From NCBI GenBank assembly GCA_023454175.1, contig JAEXRW010000018.1, positions 1 through 64,000 on the forward strand: 64,000 bases of DNA, read 5' to 3'. The notes under the pieces are model-generated. The model saw only the letters and a list, made by a program, of their open reading frames with translations. It made no database searches and had not been told where the DNA came from. Position numbers and translations under genes: made by a program. Every line of letters starts with the position of its first letter. Position 1 is the stretch's first letter. The stretch comes from Bacillota bacterium (GTDB lineage: Bacteria > Bacillota > Clostridia > Christensenellales > JAEXRW01). Positions 54,320 through 62,152 of this stretch are shown piece after piece.

Positions 54320-54490
54320 ATTCCACTGTCCAAATTATTCATTTTCTTCTGAGTTATTCCTTCTTTTTGATCCGTGATTCTCTCATAAATCTCATTATAG
54401 AGCCGTAGTATAAATTTCACCATTTCCTTCCTTGGTGAATACTATATTATGAAAACTATATGCATACTTTCACAAAAGGAGGTTTATTGG

Positions 54491-55477
54491 ATGAAAACAC
54501 TAAAAGTACCGCAGGAATATGCAACGATTCAGTCGGCCGTGGACGCCGCGCTGCCCGGTGACAGCATCGTGGTGGAAGGCGGCACTTACAATGAACAAGT
54601 TACGGTTGCAAAGAGCAATATCAAAATCATCGGCCGCAGGGACGCCGAGCTGGACGGGCAGTTCCGCCTGACTTTCGGCTTCATTCTCAGCGGCGCAGTC
54701 AATGTTATGGTCCGCGGTTTCACGATACAGCACTATAACCTGGACGGCATCACCTGCCTGACCGGCTCCGACAATAGCATTATGGAAAACAGACTGCTGG
54801 ACAATACCGAATTCGGCGTCAGCACGTTCACTTCGCCCCGGAGCAGGATCACAGAAAATACCATATCCGGTTCAGGGAGTTACGGCATGTACCTGAGCGT
54901 TTCCAGTAACGGCGCCGTGGAAGGCAACCGCGTGTCCAGTAATGGTTCATTTGGCATCTACCTCACTGGCGGCACGGGCAACAATATCACCGGCAACAGC
55001 GTATACCAAAATAACAGCTACGGTATCGTCAGTACCGGTTCAGACGCGCTTATCCGTTGTAATACGGTGAACGGCAACCAGTCTATAGGGATCTATGTCG
55101 GCGCGAATTCCATCGTGGAAAACAACGAGGTGTTTCAAAATAGCAGCACCGGTATCTACGTCTCCGGTTCCAATTCTGCGGTCAGCGAGAACCATGTTTA
55201 CAAGAACGGAGCGGATGGCATGGCACTCTACGGCGGTAGTGCATCCGTCCAGCGGAACAAGGTCTTCAAAAACGGAGCCAATGGCATCAACATTGAATCC
55301 AGTCTCAATGTGGTGGCCAGAAATAATGCGCAGGGCAACGCGATATACGACATATTGAGGGCAAGGCCCAATAACAGCCTGTTTGACAACGTCTGCTGCA
55401 ACAGCAACCCGCCCGGTCTCTGTACCGAGCCCGAATCCTGCTGGAAGGAGGAAACGCCATGGATAGGATTGAAGTGA
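54491..55477 (+). CDS. Right-handed beta-helix (NosD-like) repeat protein
   Basis: A 328-residue protein without a signal peptide that I can see. It starts LKVPQEYATIQSAVDAALPG, typical of pectate-lyase-like beta helices, and then has repeats such as NSIMENRLLDNTEFGVST, GNRVSSNGSFGIYL, GNNITGNSVYQNNSYGIV and ENHVYKNGADGMALYG, each about 22 residues. The last 30 residues contain CCNSNPPGLCTEPESC, with four cysteines. Location and ligand are unknown. GGAGG lies eight bases before the ATG. It overlaps a small downstream gene by 19 bases. Confidence 0.83.
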   Translation: MKTLKVPQEYATIQSAVDAALPGDSIVVEGGTYNEQVTVAKSNIKIIGRRDAELDGQFRLTFGFILSGAVNVMVRGFTIQHYNLDGITCLTGSDNSIMENRLLDNTEFGVSTFTSPRSRITENTISGSGSYGMYLSVSSNGAVEGNRVSSNGSFGIYLTGGTGNNITGNSVYQNNSYGIVSTGSDALIRCNTVNGNQSIGIYVGANSIVENNEVFQNSSTGIYVSGSNSAVSENHVYKNGADGMALYGGSASVQRNKVFKNGANGINIESSLNVVARNNAQGNAIYDILRARPNNSLFDNVCCNSNPPGLCTEPESCWKEETPWIGLK

Positions 55478-55620
55478 TCAAAAACGACCTCGAGATTCAG
55501 CAAAAGCGGCTGGCCGCGCTCAGGGCGGCAGGTGACCTGCCCAACCTGACACGGTTTCAGGAGGCGTATGTAGCAGAACTGGAAGCGGAACTGCAAAAGC
55601 TCTCCGCAGCGCAGGAGTAG
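55459..55620 (+). CDS. Small charged helical protein, function unknown
   Basis: A 53-residue protein beginning MDRIEVIKNDLEIQQ, with an even mix of Glu, Lys, Ala and Leu (AYVAELEAELQKLSAAQE) that predicts a helical hairpin or coiled coil. AAGGAGG lies before the ATG and the start overlaps the beta-helix gene end by 19 bases, in another frame. The overlap, start site and the following terminator support a real gene. No family known to me. Confidence 0.65.
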   Translation: MDRIEVIKNDLEIQQKRLAALRAAGDLPNLTRFQEAYVAELEAELQKLSAAQE

Positions 55621-55636
55621 CGCAGTTATTCAGGAT

Positions 55637-55680
55637 AAACAGCAAACAGGGCGCCGCGATATGGCCCTGTTTGCTGTTTT
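55637..55680 (+). terminator. Terminator of the beta-helix/small-gene transcript
   Basis: AAACAGCAAACAGGGC (55637-55652) pairs perfectly with GCCCTGTTTGCTGTTT (55664-55679) over an 11-base loop; T residues follow. It is 16 bases past the small gene's stop and opposite the LRR gene's end. Confidence 0.88.
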
Positions 55681-55694
55681 GGCATTGCATTTTA

Positions 55695-57641
55695 TCATAG
55701 CCTGTTGATGTGGATGATATATTCCTTCGTATTGCCCGCCTGCGCGGTCACGACGATATGCACATCCGTGCTCTCCCCGTGAAGCAGTGTGATCTTTTTG
55801 GATGTCTTGTTCTCACCGTTCATGGTTACCTTGGCATGGTAGCCTGCCGAACTGCACCGGATGGTGACGGAGGATGTCTTTGCAGGCAGTGTCATGGTGT
55901 ATTCCGTACCCGTGGTATGGATGATCTTGCACTGGCGGTTATTCGTCCTGAGCCATATCAGGTTTGCATTCTTGGATTCCGCCCGGTGGATCACGATATG
56001 GTAATACCGGTTGGCCCCCGACTGCGCACGTACCCGGATGGTGACGTTTTTTGTTTGCCCGTTTTTCAAAGAATAGGTTTTTTTTGCATAATACACTTTG
56101 GCCAGCTTGGGTTCTGCAGCGCTTGCGGTGATGGTAGTCTTGCCGGTGTGCTCGCCCAGCTCCACCCTGTACGGATTGGCCTGTTTTTTGGGGTCGAAAT
56201 CCGGGGATAGCTTACCCGCGGATGTTGCCAGTTTTATCAGCGCGTTGTTCGTGGATTCCAGCCTCTTGATCGTCAGTTTGTATGTCTTGCTCTGCTTGCC
56301 CATTGTCACCTTGATCGTCATCGTCTTTTTCTGTCCGTTTGTCAGTTGGACGTATTTCTCCGCCTTCACAGCCCTGTCTATCGTCATTTTCGCGCCGTCA
56401 TATGCTTTTACAGGTGTTACAATGACGCCAGGGGTATCCTCCTGGACCAGCACGGTATAGCTGTACGTGCCGGGTTTGAACGCGGTTTTTAGGGCTGCGC
56501 CTGCGGATAGTTTGATTTTGGAAAGGTATGCGCTCGGGACAACGTGTGCATCCATGTCAATGAATGGGATCCCGTGGCTCTGTGCAAAGGTCTGCGCATA
56601 CGAGCCGCCGTGCCCGTATATCTCCAGGTTTGAGCACTCCTGGAATGCCATATCGTCTATATGCGTCACGCTTTTGGGCAGGGTGATGCTTGTGAGGCTG
56701 CCGCATCCCTGGAATACACCAAAGAAGATATCGGTGATGCCTTCGTGTATGGTGATGGTCTCCAGGCTCTCGCAATAGGCAAAAGCGCAGCCGCCAATGT
56801 CTTTCACGCTGGCCGGTATCGACACGGTTTTCAGGTTGTTGCACCCGCGGAAAGCCCCGCCTGCGATGCTCGTTACGCTGGATGGGACGGTATAGCTGGT
56901 TTCGCTCCGTCCCGCAGGATACTGCTTGATGCGGTGTGCGTTCTTCTCAAATAGCACCCCGCCAATGCTCTCGTAATGCCCGTTCCCGGCCGATACGGTG
57001 ATGGACTGCAGGCTCTCCCCGTTTGCAAAGGCCGATTCGGCGATGAATGCCACATTCTTTGGGATGTTGAGGGTCGTCAGCGCCCTGCACCGCCAGAAGG
57101 ATGCCTCTTCCAGCCTGGTCACGCTGTCCGGGATCGTGATGCTGGCAAGGTTCCTGTTGTGGTCAAATGCCGAATTGCATATTTTCTCCACAGTGGCCGG
57201 TATGCTGTAGGTGCTCCCGCTTTTCCCTGCCGGGTACTGCACCAGCTCCGTCTTGCTGCGGTTGTAAACGATGCCGTCCTCGCTGATGTAGGTTGGTTCA
57301 GGGTTTGTCCCCGAAAAAGTGATGGAGGAAAGGCCCGTGCACTCCCAAAAGGCCCCGCCGATTATTTTCGTTACGCTGTCCGGGATGACCACGCTCGTCA
57401 TGCTTTTGCACTGGTCAAAAGCCCCGTTTTCGATGCAGGTCACCGGTATATCCCCCAGTTTTTCAGGGACGGTGACCGCGGCGTCCGTACCGTTGTACCG
57501 GGTCAGCGTTACGTTGTTTTCATCCACGATGGTGTATTCCCATGCGCCTTCGCTGTTTGCCAGTACCAGAGTGGGCAGCATGGATAGGATAAACGTACAG
57601 ATCATTGTGATGATGAGCAGCTTACGGGAAATAGACTTCAT
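55695..57641 (-). CDS. BspA-like LRR surface protein with cadherin-like beta-sandwich domains
   Basis: A 648-residue secreted protein. The signal peptide LLIITMICTFILSMLPTLVLA is followed by leucine-rich repeats of the LRR_5/BspA type (for example KSMTSVVIPDSVTKIIGGAF, NLASITIPDSVTRLEEASF and SLTSITLPKSVTHIDDMAF) up to about residue 380, then three cadherin-like beta-sandwich domains of about 85-90 residues (LSKIKLSAGAALKTAFKPGT opens the first). No LPXTG or choline-binding motif was seen. It would be exported and likely adhere to surface polymers. The start at 57641 is chosen by the signal peptide. Confidence 0.87.
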   Translation of the reverse strand: MKSISRKLLIITMICTFILSMLPTLVLANSEGAWEYTIVDENNVTLTRYNGTDAAVTVPEKLGDIPVTCIENGAFDQCKSMTSVVIPDSVTKIIGGAFWECTGLSSITFSGTNPEPTYISEDGIVYNRSKTELVQYPAGKSGSTYSIPATVEKICNSAFDHNRNLASITIPDSVTRLEEASFWRCRALTTLNIPKNVAFIAESAFANGESLQSITVSAGNGHYESIGGVLFEKNAHRIKQYPAGRSETSYTVPSSVTSIAGGAFRGCNNLKTVSIPASVKDIGGCAFAYCESLETITIHEGITDIFFGVFQGCGSLTSITLPKSVTHIDDMAFQECSNLEIYGHGGSYAQTFAQSHGIPFIDMDAHVVPSAYLSKIKLSAGAALKTAFKPGTYSYTVLVQEDTPGVIVTPVKAYDGAKMTIDRAVKAEKYVQLTNGQKKTMTIKVTMGKQSKTYKLTIKRLESTNNALIKLATSAGKLSPDFDPKKQANPYRVELGEHTGKTTITASAAEPKLAKVYYAKKTYSLKNGQTKNVTIRVRAQSGANRYYHIVIHRAESKNANLIWLRTNNRQCKIIHTTGTEYTMTLPAKTSSVTIRCSSAGYHAKVTMNGENKTSKKITLLHGESTDVHIVVTAQAGNTKEYIIHINRL

Positions 57642-57943
57642 GCAGCAGTGCCTGCCTTTCACGATCATATGTTCCATTGTTTCTCAGGGATATACTCCCT
57701 CATATTCAGGATTATACCGCTTCAGTCTTTTTTCGGGCAAGAAAGTTTTACAGGTTTAACTTTTTGGCAAAATACAAAAGCAGAGCCGGTTGTCACAGCC
57801 CTGCTTTTTTAGGGGGTGCCGGGGCGGGCCGTCAATCGATCCTTTGGGTCGTATACGGCCAGCCCGGCTATAGGGGCGATACTGGTACAGCCTCCCCCGG
57901 AAAGTTTATAACCGAAAAGCTGATTCATTCAGCGTTTCGGTTT
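57642..57943. other. Intergenic region between LRR gene and E1 gene with terminators
   Basis: Contains AAAAGCAG (57776-57783) with CTGCTTTT (57801-57808), a T-tract-ended hairpin on the plus strand. At 57910-57942, AACCGAAA and GCTGA pair with TCAGC and TTTCGGTT; on the minus strand this follows the E1 stop (57944-57946) and fits its terminator. The rest carries no gene that I can support. Confidence 0.65.
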
Positions 57944-60406
57944 TTATACGCCGCGCTTGCAGTTGCGCACGCGTTCATTGATCGTCCAGTTGCTCTGCGG
58001 TACATGGCCTTTCAGCGGCAGGATGCGTTCGTGGATGGCATCCACGATCCAGTGCGGCTGCGGGAAAAATGCGTCCTCCAGTTCGTGCGCCGGCGTGATC
58101 CAGTTGCGCGCGCCCACCACCACAGGCGGTGCGTCCAGGTAGTCAAATGCCAGCTCGGCGATGTTGGAGGCCAGGTCCCGCATGAAGGAGTTGCGTTCGC
58201 ACGCGTCCCCCGCCACCACGATCCTGCCCGTTTTCTTGATGGATTCAACTACTGGGGTGTAGTTGAACGGCACCAGCGTCCGCGCGTCGATCACTTCGGC
58301 TTCCACGCCGTACTTTTCTTTCAGGATTTTGACGGCATCGAGAACGCGGTACAGCGTCGCGCCAATGGAGAGTATCGTCAGGTCTTTACCGATAACTTTA
58401 ACATCCGGTTCGCCGATAGGCACTTCGTAGTAGCCTTCCGGCACGCCGCCCTCGTGGAACATCTCGCCCACGTCGTAGATGCGCTGGCTCTCCAGGTACA
58501 CCACCGGGTCGGTTCCGGTCAATGCGCTGTTCATCAGGCCCTTTGCGTCATAGGGCGTCGCCGGGAATACCACTTTCAGCCCCGGCATATGGCAGCACAG
58601 CGCCGACCAGTCCTGCGAATGCTGCGCGCCGTATTTCGAGCCGATGGACATGCGCAGCACCAGCGGCATCTTGATCATCCCCGCGCTCATGGCCTGCCAT
58701 TTGGGCACCTGGTTGAATATCTCGTCGCCCGAGCGTCCCAGGAAGTCGCAGTACATCAGTTCGGGCACCACGCGCCCGCCGCACATGGCGTAGCCTGCCG
58801 CCGAGCCTACGATCGCGCCTTCCGCGATGGGCGAGTTGAAGAGGCGGTGGTAAGGGATCACTTCAGTTAATCCGCGGTACACTGCGAACGCCCCCGCCCA
58901 GTCGCGCACGTCCTCGCCGTACGAGATCATCGTCGGGTCGGTGTAGTACCGGTCGATGATGGCTTCAAAGATGCCGTCGCGAAGCTGGTACAGCTTGTTC
59001 TTTGAAACGGGCTTGCCGTCCTTCATGTAAAAACGTTCTTTCCCGGCGATGGCCTTCACCCGCGGGGATTCCTCTTTTGGCATCAGCGCGTCCGGCGTCC
59101 TCCCCGTTTCCATGCTCTCCGCCTTTTGGTTGCTGAACATGTAATCAGCGATGATGTCGGGGTTCTGCATCAGGTTCATCCGGGGGGATATCTCGTCGTT
59201 GACCACATCGGTCAGCGTCTTCTTCATTCTTGTAAGGATCGTCTGCTCGATCGCGTCGATCTCGCTTTGCGTCGCGACGCCCGCCTCCACGATCTGTGCG
59301 GCGAATACTTTGATGGGATCGATATCCGTCCAGGCGTCTTTTTCTTCCTTCGTCCGGTAGGATTCTGAGTCGGACGGCGAGTGCCCGCTGTAGCGGTACG
59401 TCTGCACTTCCAGCAGCGCCGGCCCTTTCTTCTTTGCAAGTAACTCTTTTTTACGCCGGTATGCGTCGATCACGGCCAGCGGGTTGTAGCCGTCCACTTT
59501 TTCCGCGTTCATGTTCGCGAAGGCCGCGCCCACCCGCGCCGGTGTGCCGTAGCCCATCGTTTCCCCGCAGGTCTGCCCGCCCATGCCGTAGTTGTTGTTG
59601 AAGATGTTGAAGACCAGCGGCAGGCCGCCCTGCTGGTCGCCCTCCCACAGCTTGTAGTACTGGTCCATCGTCGCCAGCACCATGCCCTCCCACACCGGGC
59701 CGCAGGCCAGCGAGCCGTCGCCGATATTGCATACCACGATGCCGGGCTTCCTGTTCACTTTTTTGTATAGTGCGCCGCCCACGGCGATATCGCCCGAGCC
59801 GCCCACGATCGCGTTGTTGGGGTAGATGCCGAACGGCGTGAAAAAGGCGTGCATCGAGCCGCCCAGGCCGCGGTTGAACCCCGTCTTCTTGGCGAAGATC
59901 TCCGCCAGCGCGCCATACAGCAGGAAACTGATGCCCAGGTCCTCGGTGTCCTTGTAGCCCCACTTCTCCACGATGCGGATGATCTCGCCGTCGAAGTAGG
60001 TCTTCATCAGGTTTTCCAGCTTCGCTTTCTCCATGTTGCGTACGGCGGAGAGTCCCTTTGCCAGGATCTCCCCGTGGCTCCTGTGCGAGCCGAAGATGTA
60101 ATCCTCCGTGGTCAGCAGGTACGCCTGCCCCACTGCGGCGCTCTCCTGCCCCAGCGAAAGGTGCGCCGGGCCGGGGTGGTTGTATACGATGCCTTCGTAT
60201 TCCCCCCGCGTCTTGATGAGGTTCAGCATGCCTTCAAATTCCCGGATGATGCGCATGTCCCGCCAGATGTGCAGGATATCGTCCTTGGAGTAGTTCTTCT
60301 TCTCGTCCTTGACTGTTCTTTGAAACTGGTTCAATGGGATATCCTCGAAATGGATGCTCCCCGCCGCCCGCCGCTCCTTCGGGTCCACGAATAAACACTT
60401 CGTCAT
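57944..60406 (-). CDS. Fused E1 alpha/beta 2-oxoacid dehydrogenase (pyruvate or acetoin type)
   Basis: Thiamine-diphosphate-dependent E1 with both halves in one 820-residue chain. The alpha half (about 40-400) has GHRSHGEILAKGL-type SHRSHGEILAKGL, GLGGSMHAFF and the ThDP motif GDGSLACGPVWEGMVLATMD with N after about 30 residues. The beta half (about 475-820) has ISYGEDVRDWAGAFAVYRGL, SPIAEGAIVGSAAGYAM and RSGDEIFNQVPKW. It passes acyl groups to the E2 lipoyl domain. The substrate cannot be decided. Last gene of the E2-E3-E1 cluster, 242 bases after lpd. Confidence 0.9.
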   Translation of the reverse strand: MTKCLFVDPKERRAAGSIHFEDIPLNQFQRTVKDEKKNYSKDDILHIWRDMRIIREFEGMLNLIKTRGEYEGIVYNHPGPAHLSLGQESAAVGQAYLLTTEDYIFGSHRSHGEILAKGLSAVRNMEKAKLENLMKTYFDGEIIRIVEKWGYKDTEDLGISFLLYGALAEIFAKKTGFNRGLGGSMHAFFTPFGIYPNNAIVGGSGDIAVGGALYKKVNRKPGIVVCNIGDGSLACGPVWEGMVLATMDQYYKLWEGDQQGGLPLVFNIFNNNYGMGGQTCGETMGYGTPARVGAAFANMNAEKVDGYNPLAVIDAYRRKKELLAKKKGPALLEVQTYRYSGHSPSDSESYRTKEEKDAWTDIDPIKVFAAQIVEAGVATQSEIDAIEQTILTRMKKTLTDVVNDEISPRMNLMQNPDIIADYMFSNQKAESMETGRTPDALMPKEESPRVKAIAGKERFYMKDGKPVSKNKLYQLRDGIFEAIIDRYYTDPTMISYGEDVRDWAGAFAVYRGLTEVIPYHRLFNSPIAEGAIVGSAAGYAMCGGRVVPELMYCDFLGRSGDEIFNQVPKWQAMSAGMIKMPLVLRMSIGSKYGAQHSQDWSALCCHMPGLKVVFPATPYDAKGLMNSALTGTDPVVYLESQRIYDVGEMFHEGGVPEGYYEVPIGEPDVKVIGKDLTILSIGATLYRVLDAVKILKEKYGVEAEVIDARTLVPFNYTPVVESIKKTGRIVVAGDACERNSFMRDLASNIAELAFDYLDAPPVVVGARNWITPAHELEDAFFPQPHWIVDAIHERILPLKGHVPQSNWTINERVRNCKRGV

Positions 60407-60448
60407 CTTCGTTCCTCACTTATCTCAATTTATTAATTATCAGTAATC

Positions 60449-60497
60449 CTGGCTCCCTCAGATGAGGGAGCTGCCACCGAAGGTGGCTGAGGGAGGG
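60449..60497. repeat. Palindromic intergenic element
   Basis: GCTCCCTCA (60452-60460) pairs with TGAGGGAGC (60463-60471), then GCCACC (60473-60478) with GGTGGC (60482-60487), then TGAGGGAGGG, which can also pair with the first arm. It resembles REP-like elements I recall from gut Firmicutes genomes. Confidence 0.6.
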
Positions 60498-60542
60498 AAT
60501 CTCCCCCGCAGGGCATCATAATTCGTCCCGAAGGGACTCCGC

Positions 60543-60652
60543 AACTATTAACTCTTAACTATTTACTGTTAACTACTAATCCCCAGCAGGGTATCATGAT
60601 CGTCCCCAAGGACTCCGCAACTCTCAACTGTCAACTTTCAACTCTCAACTAG
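60543..60652. repeat. Heptad AACTNTY tracts in the lpd-E1 gap
   Basis: First tract 60543-60577: AACTATT, AACTCTT, AACTATT, TACTGTT, AACTACT, five 7-base units. Second tract 60619-60652: AACTCTC, AACTGTC, AACTTTC, AACTCTC, then AACTAG. Each is preceded by a small hairpin of the form GTCCC..GGGAC with following TCCGC. The second tract ends at the lpd stop codon. Confidence 0.75.
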
Positions 60653-62016
60653 AACTTGAATATCGCCTCTCGTATGGCCTCCCCTATCGTCGGGTGCGGG
60701 AATACCATCTGTTTCACGTCACTGATCAGCATCTGGTTCTCGATCATGGCCACAGCCGAAAGGATGATCTCGGAGCTGTAGTTGGCGATCATGTGCACCC
60801 CGATGATGCGCGAGCTGTCCTTTTCCGCCACCACCTTGCAGATACCGTCCCCGCCTTCGTTCTCCGCCACGTACCGCCCCGCGTAACGCATGCTGATGTT
60901 GGAGGTGATAGTCTCCATGCCCTTCTGCTTCGCCGTCTCCTCCGTCTCCCCCACGCTCGCCACCTCGGGATTGGTGTAGATGACGGATGCGATGGCTTCA
61001 TAGCGCACGTGATCCTTCAGGCCCAGCATGCTGTTGATGCACACTTCGGCTTCCCGGTAGGCCGTGTGCGCGAGCATGGACCGCCCGTTCACGTCCCCCG
61101 CGGCCCATACGTTCTGCATGTTCGTCTTCCCGTCCGCCCCGCATTTGACGGCGCCCCGCTCCACTTCCACGCCCAGGTTCTCCAGCCCGATGCCAGAGGT
61201 GTTGGGTTTGCGCCCGATGGAGAGCAGTACTTTATCTGCCTCGATTTTTTTGACGGTTCCGCCCTGTTCAAAAACCACGAATCCGTCCCCCACCTCGGTG
61301 ACCTTGGCGGAGAGTTCAAATTCGATGCCCTTCTTTTTATAGTTTTTCAGGAGTATGTCCGATATTTCGCGGTCCGTCGGCCCTGCGATCTTGTCCAGCA
61401 TTTCGATCACGGTCACGGCGCTCCCTGCGCTCTTGTAGTAGGATGCCATCTCCAGCCCGATCACACCGCCCCCGATCACGGCCAGCCTTTGCGGCACGGA
61501 GGATAATTGAAGCACCTCGCGGTTCGTCACTGCAAATCCCTTTTCGATCGCCTCAGCCAGTCCCTTGATGGGTAATACGATGGGCGATGCGCCCGTGGCG
61601 ATGAGTAGCCGGTCCCCGGCGTATTTCTCCCCGCCTGCTGAGACGACGATGCCCTCCTGCGTCCGTCCTTCGATGACGCCATTGGCTTTCACCGTGGTGA
61701 CGCCCAGGCTTTTTAACGTGGCCGAAACGCCGCCCACCAGCGTCTTTACCACCTTGTCCTTCCGCGCGATAACCGTGGGATGGTCCAAAGTGATATTATC
61801 AGCCTTGACGCCGTATTTGTCCCCGTGCGCCGCGTTGTCATATATTTTCGCGGAATACAGCATTGCCTTGGTCGGGATGCAGCCTTCGTTCAGGCATACC
61901 CCGCCCACGTTTTCCTTTTCGATTAATAATGTTTTATATCCGGCATGCGCCGCGCGTTCCGCCCCCAGGTACCCCGCCGGCCCTCCGCCCAGTATGATCA
62001 GATCGTATTTCTCCAT
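60649..62016 (-). CDS. lpdA: Dihydrolipoyl dehydrogenase (E3)
   Basis: FAD enzyme of 455 residues that reoxidises the E2 lipoyl group. It has the FAD site ILGGGPAGYLGAERAAHAG, the redox disulfide GGVCLNEGCIPTKAML, the NAD-binding GGGVIGLEMAS, and the C-terminal HMIANYSSEII/PHPTIGEA (His and Glu of the active-site dyad). No N-terminal lipoyl domain is fused. It lies between E2 and E1 in the operon. Confidence 0.95.
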   Translation of the reverse strand: MEKYDLIILGGGPAGYLGAERAAHAGYKTLLIEKENVGGVCLNEGCIPTKAMLYSAKIYDNAAHGDKYGVKADNITLDHPTVIARKDKVVKTLVGGVSATLKSLGVTTVKANGVIEGRTQEGIVVSAGGEKYAGDRLLIATGASPIVLPIKGLAEAIEKGFAVTNREVLQLSSVPQRLAVIGGGVIGLEMASYYKSAGSAVTVIEMLDKIAGPTDREISDILLKNYKKKGIEFELSAKVTEVGDGFVVFEQGGTVKKIEADKVLLSIGRKPNTSGIGLENLGVEVERGAVKCGADGKTNMQNVWAAGDVNGRSMLAHTAYREAEVCINSMLGLKDHVRYEAIASVIYTNPEVASVGETEETAKQKGMETITSNISMRYAGRYVAENEGGDGICKVVAEKDSSRIIGVHMIANYSSEIILSAVAMIENQMLISDVKQMVFPHPTIGEAIREAIFKF

Positions 62017-62076
62017 ACTTCATCCCTTCCACTTTGATCATAAAACTAATTAATCCATGCCCGAAGGGCATTCCAA

Positions 62077-62147
62077 AACTCTCAACTGTCAACTATTTAA
62101 TCCATGCCGCAGGCATTCCAAAATTCTTAACTCTTAATTATTAATTA
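62077..62147. repeat. Heptad tracts in the E2-lpd gap
   Basis: 62077-62097 reads AACTCTC, AACTGTC, AACTATT; 62127-62147 reads TTAACTC, TTAATTA, TTAATTA. They are preceded by hairpins ATGCCC-GAA-GGGCAT (62058-62072) and ATGCC-GC-GGCAT-like (about 62104-62116), each followed by TCCAAAA. The gene gap is 136 bases, all filled by this pattern. Confidence 0.75.
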
Positions 62148-62152
62148 TTCAT

